NCBI RefSeq assembly: GCF_041821025.1
Contig: NZ_JBGUAY010000010.1
Location: 1-64,000, forward strand
Length of the DNA: 64,000 nucleotides
DNA from: Egicoccus sp. AB-alg6-2
GTDB taxonomy: Bacteria > Actinomycetota > Nitriliruptoria > Nitriliruptorales > Nitriliruptoraceae
Reading direction: 5' to 3'
Position 1 is the stretch's first letter, and each line of letters opens with the position of its first letter. Below are positions 7,261 to 15,793 of the stretch, in pieces. Made by a program: the position numbers and the translations under genes. Below the pieces are notes generated by a model. The model did no database searches. It was not told the DNA's origin and saw only the letters and a program-made list of their open reading frames with translations.

Positions 7261-8073
7261 TCACGGCAGGCGGGTGCCGAGGCGGTCGCGCGAGAGTGCC
7301 CGCGCGGCCGCCCGGAGGAGTGCCGCGGCGATGGCCAGGGCGACCATCCCGGCGATGATCAGCAGCCACGCCGACAGCAGCAGGGCGCCGCTGGCCTGGC
7401 TGACGAGCATCAGCACCACCGGGATGACGACCACCCCGCCGATCTGGAACGCCTCCTGGGTCGTCTTGGACCGGGCCGAGACCAGCGACACGGCCGCCAT
7501 CGCAGCGGCCGCGAAGGTCGGTCCCACCCACAACGCCATCAGCGTGAACTCGGTGGTCGGCAGCACCAGGCGTCCGACCTGCGTGCCGACCGAGAGGTTC
7601 GCGACCGTCGCGTACAGCACGGCGCCGCCGATGCCCAGGATCGCGGCGGGGATCCAGGCCGCGAACAGCTTGGCCACGGCCAGGTCGCGGTCGCTCAGCG
7701 GGGTGAGCAGCAGCCCCTCGAGGGTGCCGCGCTCCTTCTCTCCGGCGATGCCGTCGGCGGCGATGACGGCGGCGAACATCACCGGCACCAGCAGCACGAG
7801 CGGCGCGAGGAGCCAGGTCACCACGACCTCGGCGACCATGAGCCCCGGATCGGACGAGAGCCCGGCCACGGCGCGGTCCGGAAGTGCGGCCAGCAGGGCG
7901 TCGAGGTCGCCGGCGCCGGCGAAGTCCACGAAGCGTGGGACGACGCCGGCCAGGGCGGGCAGCACGATCAGCAGCAGTGCCGGAACGACGATCGACGGGA
8001 TGACGACCGACTTGCTGCCCCACACCAGCCGGAGGTCCCGGCGGACCACGGCGGCGATGCCACGCCGGTTCAT
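7261..8073 (-). CDS. ABC-2 type transporter permease
   Basis: This 270-residue membrane protein has about six hydrophobic segments and the ABC-2 family signature GEKERGTLEGLLLTPLSDRDLAVAK between helices 2 and 3. A large periplasmic loop (residues about 47-85) follows helix 1, as in Nat-type and drug exporters. It starts with an ATG that overlaps the stop of the ATPase gene (ATGA, 8070-8073), so the two are translationally coupled and form one exporter. The substrate cannot be deduced. No regulator is adjacent on the same strand. Confidence 0.85.
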   Translation of the reverse strand: MNRRGIAAVVRRDLRLVWGSKSVVIPSIVVPALLLIVLPALAGVVPRFVDFAGAGDLDALLAALPDRAVAGLSSDPGLMVAEVVVTWLLAPLVLLVPVMFAAVIAADGIAGEKERGTLEGLLLTPLSDRDLAVAKLFAAWIPAAILGIGGAVLYATVANLSVGTQVGRLVLPTTEFTLMALWVGPTFAAAAMAAVSLVSARSKTTQEAFQIGGVVVIPVVLMLVSQASGALLLSAWLLIIAGMVALAIAAALLRAAARALSRDRLGTRLP

Positions 8074-9041
8074 GCGTGTCCTCCCGGGTCGGCGTCGCGT
8101 TCGTGCAGTGCGAGGTAGACCTCCTCGAGCGTGGGGTCGAGCCGCCGCACCTCGTAGACGGCCAGTTCGGCCGACGACAGCGCCCAGACGAGTCCGGGGA
8201 TCTCGTCGCGCGGCACCCCCCGCGCCCGGACCCGACCGGCGGCGTCCACCTCGACGTCGCGGACCGCGGCGAGGCGTGACAGGCGTCGGCGGACGGTCTC
8301 GACCTGGTCGGGGGCGACCTCGAGCAGTAACCCACCGGTGCCGTGCTCAGCGGCCAACTCCGCCGGGCTGCCGTCGACGACGATCCGCCCCTGCTCGAGG
8401 ACGACGACCCGGTCGCACAGCAACTCCGCCTCGGCGAGGTCGTGCGTGGCAACCACCACGGTGCGCCCGTCCTCGGCCGCCAGTGACGCCAGTTCGCGTC
8501 GGACCTGGCGCGCCGCGATCGGGTCGAGCGCGGAGGTCGGCTCGTCCAGCAGCAGCACGTCCGGATCGGGCAGCAGCACCCGGGCGAGCGACAGGCGTTG
8601 TCGCATGCCGGTGGAGAAGTCCTCGACCTTGTCGGCACCGCGACCGGACAGTCCGAACCGGGCGAGCGAGCTGTCGATGCGCTCGTCGAGGCCGTCGTGG
8701 CTGACACCGAACACCTCGGCGGCGAAGCGCAGGTTCTGGGTCGCCGTCATGCGTCGGTCCACCACCGGATCGGCGGGCAGCACCCCCAACCGCCGGCGCA
8801 CGGCGGGACCGTCGACGGTCGGGTCCAGGCCCCCGACGAGCACCCGGCCCTGGTCCGCGGACAGCAGCCCGGCGAGCAGACGTACCGTCGTGGTCTTGCC
8901 GGCCCCGTTGTGGCCGAGCAGACCGACGACCTCGCCCTTCCCGATGCTCAGGTGCAGCCCGTCGATGGCGGTGACCTCACCGAACCGACGCGTGACGCCA
9001 CGGAGCTCGAGCTCGAGCTCGGGGTCGCGGGTCACGGGCAT
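8070..9041 (-). CDS. ABC transporter ATP-binding protein
   Basis: This 323-residue protein contains one nucleotide-binding domain: Walker A GHNGAGKTT, signature FSTGMRQRLSLARVL, Walker B VLLLDEPTSALD, and the switch histidine in VVVATHDLAE. A C-terminal extension of about 100 residues after residue 225 resembles the regulatory tails of drug/Nat-type exporters (CcmA, NatA class). I chose the ATG at 9041 over the longer frame. It partners the overlapping permease. Divergent from deoC, 155 bp away. Confidence 0.9.
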   Translation of the reverse strand: MPVTRDPELELELRGVTRRFGEVTAIDGLHLSIGKGEVVGLLGHNGAGKTTTVRLLAGLLSADQGRVLVGGLDPTVDGPAVRRRLGVLPADPVVDRRMTATQNLRFAAEVFGVSHDGLDERIDSSLARFGLSGRGADKVEDFSTGMRQRLSLARVLLPDPDVLLLDEPTSALDPIAARQVRRELASLAAEDGRTVVVATHDLAEAELLCDRVVVLEQGRIVVDGSPAELAAEHGTGGLLLEVAPDQVETVRRRLSRLAAVRDVEVDAAGRVRARGVPRDEIPGLVWALSSAELAVYEVRRLDPTLEEVYLALHERDADPGGHA

Positions 9042-9196
9042 GGGGTGTCTGATCCGGTCGAGGGGCGAGCGGACTCTACCGGCGGGCGTTCCCGCGACAG
9101 CCCGCACGGCGCGCATGCCCCGCCGCCGCCCGGGTGCCGGTGGGGCGCCCCGGTAGGCTGCCTCGGATCGCCCATTGCCGTCGTTGCGAGCGCCCG

Positions 9197-10162
9197 ATGT
9201 CCTCCTCCCTCGTCCTTCCCGGCGACGACACCGACCTGCGCGAGGTCACGGCCTCCGAGTCGGCACTGCGCCGCTTCCTGCACGGGCTGCCGGGCGTCGA
9301 CCAGGTGGGCGTCGAGAAGCGGGTCGCACAGCTCGGGACGCGCTCGATCAAGAAGGACACCAAGACCTTCGCGCTGGACCTGGCCATCCGTGCCGTCGAC
9401 CTCACCACCCTCGAGGGTGCCGACACGCCCGGCAAGGTGCGTTCGCTGTGCGCCAAGGCCCGCCAGCCCGACCCCGCCGACCCCGACTGCCCCCCGGTCG
9501 CCGCGGTCTGCGTCTATCCCGACCTGGTCGGCACCGCCGTCGAGGCGCTGCGGGGCACCGGCATCCACGTCGCCTCGGTGGCGACGGCCTTCCCGTCGGG
9601 ACGCTCCAGCCTCGACATCAAGCTGCGGGACGTCGCCGACGCCGTCGAGGCCGGCGCCGACGAGATCGACATGGTCATCGACCGGGGCGCGTTCCTCGCT
9701 GGCAACTACGGCTTGGTGCTCGAGGAGATCGTCGCCGTCAAGGAGGCGTGCGGGGAGGCCCACCTCAAGGTGATCCTGGAGACCGGCGAGCTCGCCACCT
9801 ACGACAACGTGCGCCGCGCGTCGTGGCTCGCGCTCGCCGGCGGCGGCGACTTCATCAAGACCTCGACGGGCAAGGTCTCTCCCGCGTCGACGCTGCCCGT
9901 GACGCTGGTCATGCTGCAGGCGGTGCGCGACTTCCAGTCGATCAGCGGCGAGTACCGCGGCGTGAAGTCCGCCGGCGGCATCCGCACGGCGAAGGACGCG
10001 CTGAAGTACCTCGTGCTGGTCAACGAGACCGCCGGCCCGGAGTGGTTGCACCCCGACCGGTTCCGCTTCGGCGCGTCGAGCCTGCTCAACGACCTGCTCA
10101 TGCAGCGCAACAAGCAGCGCACCGGCAACTACTGGACCGCGGACCGCGTCACCATCGACTAA
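9197..10162 (+). CDS. deoC: Deoxyribose-phosphate aldolase
   Basis: This 321-residue enzyme splits 2-deoxyribose 5-phosphate into glyceraldehyde 3-phosphate and acetaldehyde. The Schiff-base lysine is Lys221 in GDFIKTSTGKV and the second catalytic lysine is Lys257 in GVKSAGGIRT. The acidic residues of EIDMVIDRG are present too. At 321 residues it is of the longer type, with an N-terminal helix extension. The ATG at 9197 begins MSSSLVLPGDD, 63 bases inside the open frame. Two aldehyde dehydrogenase homologues lie 2.5 kb downstream on the same strand. The second product, acetaldehyde, is a plausible substrate for them. Confidence 0.93.
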   Translation: MSSSLVLPGDDTDLREVTASESALRRFLHGLPGVDQVGVEKRVAQLGTRSIKKDTKTFALDLAIRAVDLTTLEGADTPGKVRSLCAKARQPDPADPDCPPVAAVCVYPDLVGTAVEALRGTGIHVASVATAFPSGRSSLDIKLRDVADAVEAGADEIDMVIDRGAFLAGNYGLVLEEIVAVKEACGEAHLKVILETGELATYDNVRRASWLALAGGGDFIKTSTGKVSPASTLPVTLVMLQAVRDFQSISGEYRGVKSAGGIRTAKDALKYLVLVNETAGPEWLHPDRFRFGASSLLNDLLMQRNKQRTGNYWTADRVTID

Positions 10163-10216
10163 GCGTCCGCGCGAGCGAGTCGGGTCGTGACGTCGGTCGT
10201 CCACGTGCGTCTCGGG

Positions 10217-11998
10217 TCACCCCCGCGCGTTCCAGGGGGCGGCCTTGGCGACACCGACGGTCTGGCAGCCGTCGCCCTGGAAGAACTCGGCGTAGGCATC
10301 GCAGGAGCCGTCGAGTCGGAGCTCCAGGCTCGTGACGTCCGCGAACTGGAACACCGTCCCGAACAGCATCCGGTGCCAGACCAGGCTGTTGTGGGCCGAG
10401 TTCAGGCCGTCGACCCCGTCGGCGAAGCTCACGTCGACCACCGCCCGTCCGGTATCGTCCACCGCTGCCGAACGCAATCGAACGCCGCGACCGTCCACCG
10501 GTGAGTGATACCCCCGCTCGGCCTGCTCCGGCGTCGGCGCCTCCTCGAGCAGGACCTCGAGTGCGGCCGTGAGGTCGTCGACGAGGTCGCCCGTCAGCGC
10601 GACCTGGGCGGACAGTCGATGCACGTCCTGTGGCTCGTCCCAGTCGGTGCACGGCAGGTAGACGAACGAGGTCTTCCACAAGGATTCACCGCCGGGCGCG
10701 GCGTTGACCAGCGACTGGTCCTCGGTGTAGCAGGCCGCGAATTCCTGACGGGCGTCGGCGCCTGCGGCCGGGGCGAGGAAGGCACGCCCGGTGACGAGGC
10801 CGCCGTCCCGGTGTTCGAGGAGCGACCACGTCCCGCTTCCCACGTCGAGCACCACCGGCGGCAGCCACGCCCCATCGGCCCGTCGGTTCACCAGCACGTG
10901 GTCACCCCGGACGGAGAGGTCCCCGGCCTGCGGAAGCAGCTCTTCCATCGCGCCGTCGGCCAGGCCGAGCGCGATCGGGACCTCCAGCTCGTCGACGACC
11001 TCGGCGACCGCCGGATCGATGATCAACAACCGGACCGATGGCGTCTCGCCGAAGACCGGACCGCGCTCGACGAGCGCCACGGCCTGACCGGTGGACTCGA
11101 CGAAGCCGACACCGCGGGGATACTCGCCGTTGAGTTCACCACCCTCGAACACCACGACGGGGGCTCCGTCCGGTGGATCGATGACGATGTTGTGCATCGC
11201 TTCGACGTACTGGGCGTAGATGGCCGTCTCCAGGACAGCCGCGTGCGAGACGCCCATCTCCCAGGCGCCGACGCCCTCGCGGACGACCTCCGCGTCACCA
11301 CCATCGAAAGGCACCGCCAGCAGGTCTGCGGTGGTGTCCTGGAACCCGCTGCCCGAGCGCTCGGTGACCAACGGCCGCACGAGGCCCAGATCCCAGCCGA
11401 CGAGTTGGATCTCACCAGGCCCCTCGGCGGCGGCCAAGGTCGTCGTCTCACCGCCGGCATCGCGGTGCAGGACCGGTGCCGCATCCATGCTCTCGGAGTC
11501 CGGCTGCCACGCAACGCCCCCATCGCCATCAGGCACCAGCCCGGCGGCGTTCGGCACGCCGGCTTCGAGTTCGAACTCCTCCAGGCTGCCGTCAGCGGCG
11601 AGTCGGGTGACGGCAGACGTGCCGCTGTCGGCCTCGATCACCAGCACGTCGGCCGCCATGCCGCTCGGCTCCACCCAACCCGACGCGTCGGCGGCCTCGG
11701 GCGGTTCGCCGCGCTCCCCCGGCGGCGGCTCGGCCGACTCCGTCGAATCCACCGATGGCGTGGGCGCGGGGTCCGGGCTCTCGGCCACCGGTGGTGGCGG
11801 GTCGATGATCAGGCCGCTCGGGCCATCGCCGGCGAGCACCATGCCCGCCACGACCGCAGCGACGGCGAGAGGTGCCCCGACGGTCGCGACCCGGGCCGCC
11901 GACCGACGACGACGTCCGCGCCGCACGATGGTGTCGATGGGCGCGGGCCCGTCGGCGCCGCACGCCGCCCGGTCGAGCAGGTCGGAGATGTCAGGCAT
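10217..11998 (-). CDS. Membrane-anchored GerMN-domain protein linked to an ECF sigma factor
   Basis: This 593-residue protein has a short cytoplasmic head (MPDISDLLDRAACG), an Arg-rich stop, one membrane helix near residues 38-57, a Pro/Glu-rich linker to about residue 110, a long beta-rich region of propeller-like repeats, and a C-terminal segment (about 485-580) resembling the GerMN domain (DDLTAALEVLLEEAPTPEQAERG, GRAVVDVSFADGV, LVWHRMLFGTVFQF). Its start lies inside the 3' end of the sigma factor gene, an 8-base overlap. By position it is the candidate membrane partner of the sigma factor, but no zinc anti-sigma motif is present, so that role is inferred only. Confidence 0.7.
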   Translation of the reverse strand: MPDISDLLDRAACGADGPAPIDTIVRRGRRRRSAARVATVGAPLAVAAVVAGMVLAGDGPSGLIIDPPPPVAESPDPAPTPSVDSTESAEPPPGERGEPPEAADASGWVEPSGMAADVLVIEADSGTSAVTRLAADGSLEEFELEAGVPNAAGLVPDGDGGVAWQPDSESMDAAPVLHRDAGGETTTLAAAEGPGEIQLVGWDLGLVRPLVTERSGSGFQDTTADLLAVPFDGGDAEVVREGVGAWEMGVSHAAVLETAIYAQYVEAMHNIVIDPPDGAPVVVFEGGELNGEYPRGVGFVESTGQAVALVERGPVFGETPSVRLLIIDPAVAEVVDELEVPIALGLADGAMEELLPQAGDLSVRGDHVLVNRRADGAWLPPVVLDVGSGTWSLLEHRDGGLVTGRAFLAPAAGADARQEFAACYTEDQSLVNAAPGGESLWKTSFVYLPCTDWDEPQDVHRLSAQVALTGDLVDDLTAALEVLLEEAPTPEQAERGYHSPVDGRGVRLRSAAVDDTGRAVVDVSFADGVDGLNSAHNSLVWHRMLFGTVFQFADVTSLELRLDGSCDAYAEFFQGDGCQTVGVAKAAPWNARG

Positions 11999-12506
11999 GG
12001 TGCGAGCCCTCCTCGATCGCCGTGACGTCGCCCAGTCGCCGGCGCAGGTTCTCGATCGCCTTGAACGTGGCCGACTTCACCGCGTTGTCGCTGATCCCGA
12101 CGGTGTCGGCGGTCTCCGCCACGGAGTCGCCGAGGAAGTAGCGGTGGATGAGCACCTGGCGCTGGCGGTCCGGGAGTTCGAGGACCGCGTCGCGGACGGC
12201 CATGGCCTCCGCCTGCTCCGCCGACTGCGTCGCTGTCGGCGCGGCGCCGTGCCGGGCATACGCGCGCCGTTCGGCCCCCTTGCGGCGGAAGCCGGAGCGC
12301 GCCAGGTTGAACGCGACGGTTCGCACCCAGGCGCCGGGACGCTGCATCTGCGACACCTTGTTCCAGCGCTGGTAGGCACGGGCGAAGGCGTCCTGCGCCA
12401 GTTCCTCGGCGACCTCGCGTCCCCCGCAGTACAGCGACAGCGCGCGTACGAGCGCCGCGTACTCGCGGTCGACGAAGTCGCGGAACTCGCCCTCGTCCGT
12501 TGCCAA
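11991..12506 (-). CDS. ECF sigma factor, SigE-like group
   Basis: This 171-residue sigma-70 family protein has region 2 (FRDFVDREYAALVRALSLYCG, AEELAQDAFARAYQRWN, RPGAWVRTVAFNLARSGFRR) and region 4 (LPDRQRQVLIHRYFLGDSVAETADTVGIS, AVKSATFKAIENLRRRL), which fits the SigE-like ECF group of actinobacteria. The start is a TTG (12506) preceded by GGGGCAGGG, a good ribosome binding site. A candidate ECF promoter lies 33-59 bases upstream, so it probably controls itself. It overlaps the GerMN protein gene by 8 bases. Confidence 0.9.
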   Translation of the reverse strand: MATDEGEFRDFVDREYAALVRALSLYCGGREVAEELAQDAFARAYQRWNKVSQMQRPGAWVRTVAFNLARSGFRRKGAERRAYARHGAAPTATQSAEQAEAMAVRDAVLELPDRQRQVLIHRYFLGDSVAETADTVGISDNAVKSATFKAIENLRRRLGDVTAIEEGSHHA

Positions 12507-12538
12507 CCCTGCCCCTTCCCGGTCTCGTCACCACCACC

Positions 12539-12565
12539 GACGCACGGGCCGCCCCAGGGGTTACC
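12539..12565 (-). promoter_or_regulatory. Candidate ECF-type autoregulatory promoter
   Basis: On the minus strand GGTAACC (12565-12559) is followed after 16 bases by CGTC (12542-12539), close to the GGAAC/GTAACC - N16-17 - CGTC form typical of ECF promoters. It lies just upstream of the ECF sigma gene, with a short predicted leader of roughly 25 bases. This is pattern recognition only. Confidence 0.5.
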
Positions 12566-12689
12566 CCGGCCCCGCAAGCGACGGTCGGCGCCCGCACCAC
12601 GAGCGGTTCGATTCCCACGGCGACACTATGCTTGACCGGCTCGCCTCCCGTGCGGGCGCGCCGCTGCAAACCCACCGAAGGACCGCGTC

Positions 12690-14159
12690 GTGGCCAGTGC
12701 CACCGTTCCCGACCTGATCACCCCGACCTGGGAGTACGCGCCCGCGCCCGAGGCGCGCGACCTCGCCACGATCCGGGCGTCCTACGGACTGTTCGTGGGT
12801 GGCGAGTTCGTCGATCCCGTCGACGGCGGCAGCTTCGCGACCATCTCGCCCGCCACCGAAGAGCACCTCGCCGAGGTCGCCCTGGCCACCTCGGCCGACG
12901 TCGACCGGGCCGTGGCCGCCGCCCGCAAGGCGTTCGGCACGTGGTCGAAACTGCCCGGCGCCGAGCGCGGGAAGTACCTGTTCCGCATCGCCCGGCTGCT
13001 GCAGGAACGCGCCCGCGAGTTCGCCGTGCTGGAGACGATCGACAACGGCAAGCCGATCCGCGAGACCCGCGACGTCGACGTCCCGACGGCAGCCGCCCAC
13101 TTCTTCTACCACGCCGGATGGGCCGACAAGCTCGACTGGGCCGGCCTCGGTTCCGACCCCGCCCCGGTCGGCGTCTGCGGCCAGGTCATCCCGTGGAACT
13201 TCCCGCTGCTGATGCTGGCCTGGAAGATCGCGCCGGCGCTCGCGTGCGGCAACACGGTCGTCCTCAAGCCGGCCGAGACGACCCCGCTGACGGCGTTGCT
13301 GTTCGCCGAGGTGTGCCAACAGGCCGACCTGCCGCCCGGCGTGGTCAACATCGTCACGGGTGCCGGCGAGACCGGCGCGGCGCTGGTGGCACACGAAGGC
13401 GTCGACAAGATCGCCTTCACCGGCTCGACGGGGGTCGGCAAGGCGATCCAGCGGCAGCTGGCCGGGACGGGAAAACGCCTCACCCTGGAACTCGGCGGCA
13501 AGGCAGCCAACATCGTCTTCGACGACGCCCCGATCGACCAGGCCGTCGAGGGCATCGTCGACGGCATCTTCTTCAACCAGGGGCACGTCTGCTGCGCCGG
13601 GTCGCGCCTGCTGGTGCAGGAATCGGTGCACGACCTGGTGATCGACAAGCTGCAACGCCGCCTTGGCACCCTGCGCCTGGGCGACCCGCTGGACAAGAAC
13701 ACCGACATCGGCGCGGTCAATTCGCGCGAGCAGCTCGAGCGCATCACCACGCTCGTCGACGCTGGCGAAGCCGAGGGCGGCCAGCGCTGGTCCCCCGCCT
13801 GCGAGCTGCCGGACCGCGGATTCTGGTTCGCACCAACGGTGTTCACCGAGGTGTCGCAGTCGTCGCGGATCGCGCAGGAGGAGATCTTCGGGCCGGTGCT
13901 GTCCGTCCTGACCTTCCGCACCGCCGAGGAGGCCGTCGCCAAGGCCAACAACACCCCCTACGGCCTGTCGGCGGGTGTGTGGAGCGAGAAGGGCTCGCGG
14001 ATCCTGTGGATGGCCGACCAGCTGCGCGCCGGCGTGGTGTGGGCCAACACGTTCAACCGCTTCGACCCGACGAGCCCGTTCGGTGGCTACAAGGAGTCGG
14101 GCTTCGGCCGCGAGGGCGGCATGCACGGACTGGCTGCCTACCTCGAGCACGAGCTGTGA
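12690..14159 (+). CDS. Aldehyde dehydrogenase
   Basis: This 489-residue NAD(P)-dependent aldehyde dehydrogenase has all catalytic elements: Asn170 in VIPWNFP, the general base Glu267 in LELGGK, the nucleotide loop FTGSTGVGK, the catalytic cysteine at 301/302 in GHVCCAGSRL, and EEIFGPV. It starts at GTG 12690 and is followed 52 bases later by a shorter homologue without a catalytic domain. Similar pairs sit beside deoC in many actinobacteria, which suggests acetaldehyde, released by deoxyribose-phosphate aldolase, as substrate. Here the pair is separated from deoC by the sigma factor genes. Confidence 0.9.
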   Translation: MASATVPDLITPTWEYAPAPEARDLATIRASYGLFVGGEFVDPVDGGSFATISPATEEHLAEVALATSADVDRAVAAARKAFGTWSKLPGAERGKYLFRIARLLQERAREFAVLETIDNGKPIRETRDVDVPTAAAHFFYHAGWADKLDWAGLGSDPAPVGVCGQVIPWNFPLLMLAWKIAPALACGNTVVLKPAETTPLTALLFAEVCQQADLPPGVVNIVTGAGETGAALVAHEGVDKIAFTGSTGVGKAIQRQLAGTGKRLTLELGGKAANIVFDDAPIDQAVEGIVDGIFFNQGHVCCAGSRLLVQESVHDLVIDKLQRRLGTLRLGDPLDKNTDIGAVNSREQLERITTLVDAGEAEGGQRWSPACELPDRGFWFAPTVFTEVSQSSRIAQEEIFGPVLSVLTFRTAEEAVAKANNTPYGLSAGVWSEKGSRILWMADQLRAGVVWANTFNRFDPTSPFGGYKESGFGREGGMHGLAAYLEHEL

Positions 14160-14211
14160 CCCGGCCAGACACCGCGACCGACTCCCGGCACGACGCACGA
14201 AAGCAGGCCCG

Positions 14212-15078
14212 ATGAGCCGCCTCGACGTCCGCAAGACCTACAAGCTCTACGTCGGTGGCGCGTTCCCGCGCTCGGAGTCGGGCCGCGTCTACGAGGTCAC
14301 CGACGCCAAGGGGCGCTTCCTGGCCAACGCCGCCCGGGCCTCGCGCAAGGACGTCCGCGACGCGGTCGTCGCCGCACGAAAGGCACAGCCGGGCTGGGCC
14401 GCCGCCACGGCCTACAACCGCGGCCAGGTGCTGTACCGCGTCGCCGAGATCCTCGAGGGGCGCCGCGACCAGTTCACCGCCGAGGTCGCCGACGCCGAGG
14501 GCATCAGCGAGCGAAAGGCCGCCGCACAGGTCGACGCAGCCATCGACCGCTGGGTCTGGTACGCCGGGTGGTCGGACAAGTTCCAGGCGGTGCACGGCAC
14601 GGCCAACCCGGTGGCCGGCCCCTACTTCGACATCTCCGTTCCCGAGCCGACCGGCGTCGTGGCCGCCATCGCGCCGCAACAGTCGTCGCTGCTGGGATTC
14701 GCCTCGGTCGTGGCGCCCATCGTCGTCAGCGGCAACACGGTCGTCGTCGTCGCCAGTGCGTCACGACCGCTGCCGGCCGTCACGCTGGCCGAGGTCCTGG
14801 CGACGTCAGACGTCCCCGGTGGCGTCATCAACATCCTGACCGGGCATCCCGACGAGCTGGCCCCGGTCCTGGCGGGTCACCTCGACGTCAACGCGCTCGA
14901 TCTCAGTGGCATGGCCGGCCGCGACACCGCAGAACTGCAGGCCGCGGCCGCCGAGAACGTCAAGCGGGTCCTGAAGGTGCCGACCACGGAACCCGACTGG
15001 ACCCGGACGCCGGCCGGTCCACGCCGCATCGTCGCGTTCTGCGAGACCAAGACCGTCTGGCACCCCAAGGGACGCTGA
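14212..15078 (+). CDS. Truncated aldehyde dehydrogenase homologue lacking the catalytic domain
   Basis: This 288-residue protein aligns with the N-terminal, coenzyme-binding half of aldehyde dehydrogenases: YKLYVGGAFPRSESG, VAARKAQPGWAA, YNRGQVLYRVAEILE, and VVAAIAPQQSSLLG in place of the usual PWNFP. After about residue 225 it leaves the family and ends with a short tail. There is no catalytic cysteine loop, no LELGG glutamate, and the Asn of the oxyanion hole is replaced in APQQS. It is the expected short partner of the upstream enzyme rather than a broken gene, since the frame is intact and codon use is normal. It may be structural or regulatory. Confidence 0.8.
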   Translation: MSRLDVRKTYKLYVGGAFPRSESGRVYEVTDAKGRFLANAARASRKDVRDAVVAARKAQPGWAAATAYNRGQVLYRVAEILEGRRDQFTAEVADAEGISERKAAAQVDAAIDRWVWYAGWSDKFQAVHGTANPVAGPYFDISVPEPTGVVAAIAPQQSSLLGFASVVAPIVVSGNTVVVVASASRPLPAVTLAEVLATSDVPGGVINILTGHPDELAPVLAGHLDVNALDLSGMAGRDTAELQAAAAENVKRVLKVPTTEPDWTRTPAGPRRIVAFCETKTVWHPKGR

Positions 15079-15133
15079 CGCCGAAAGCCCCTACGAGAAC
15101 ACCCGACGTCGACGTCCACACCGCAGGATCGGG

Positions 15134-15793
15134 TCAGGACGGCGAAGGTTCGGCGGTCGGTTCCCCGGTCCTGGCCCGTGCCCAGCGTCGGATGCGCTCA
15201 CCCAGGGCGTCGGACGGCAGCAGCAGCGCGGCATCGTGACGGTCGCGCGTCACGATGCGTGCGACGTCGGCGACCAGCAGCGTCGTGTCGGGCCGCTCGA
15301 GCACCTCGATCGTGTCGCCGGCCTGCATCGGTCCCTCGACGAGGACGCGCAGGTAGGCCCCCGGCCGTCCGGCGGCGAGAAAACGCGGCACCAGGTCCGG
15401 CACGTCCCAGAACGCCGCGAACGTGCGGCACGGGAGGCGAGGTCCGGTGACCTGCACGGTGCAGGCACCGACCCGCCACACCTCGCCGATCCGTGCGCGG
15501 GACACCTCGAGGCCGCTCGTGCGCAGGTTCTCGCCGAACGACCCGGCCGCGACGACCCGTCCGAGGTCGGCGCTCCAGGCGTCGGCGTCCTCCTGCGCAT
15601 ACACGTACAGGGCCTGGTCGGGACCGCCGTGGTGGCGCAGGTCGGCCTGCTCGTCGCCGGCGAGTCCGTCATCGCCGGCGACGACGGGACCCTCGACGGG
15701 ACGCTTGTCGATCGCGGTCCGACCGACGGCACGGTCGCCGAAGGGGCGGCTGCGTCCGACGCAGATCGCCAGGACGGAGGGCGGCGTGCTCAC
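15134..15793 (-). CDS. MOSC domain protein (YiiM-like)
   Basis: This 219-residue protein has the MOSC core: GLAGDEQADLRHHGGPDQALYVY, SFGENLRTSGL, VWRVGACTVQVTGPRLPCRTFAAF. The cysteine in LPCRTF is the conserved sulfur-carrying residue of the family. The C-terminal helices resemble YiiM, which reduces N-hydroxylated compounds or handles molybdenum cofactor. It overlaps the upstream transporter by 4 bases (ATGA) and is the last gene of a three-gene operon facing the MocR regulator. Confidence 0.85.
   Translation of the reverse strand: MSTPPSVLAICVGRSRPFGDRAVGRTAIDKRPVEGPVVAGDDGLAGDEQADLRHHGGPDQALYVYAQEDADAWSADLGRVVAAGSFGENLRTSGLEVSRARIGEVWRVGACTVQVTGPRLPCRTFAAFWDVPDLVPRFLAAGRPGAYLRVLVEGPMQAGDTIEVLERPDTTLLVADVARIVTRDRHDAALLLPSDALGERIRRWARARTGEPTAEPSPS

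Noticed and set aside
12561-14234. 557-residue open frame on the minus strand opposite the aldehyde dehydrogenase
   Set aside because: It is the mirror of a clear aldehyde dehydrogenase, has no domain and shows GC-driven lack of stops.
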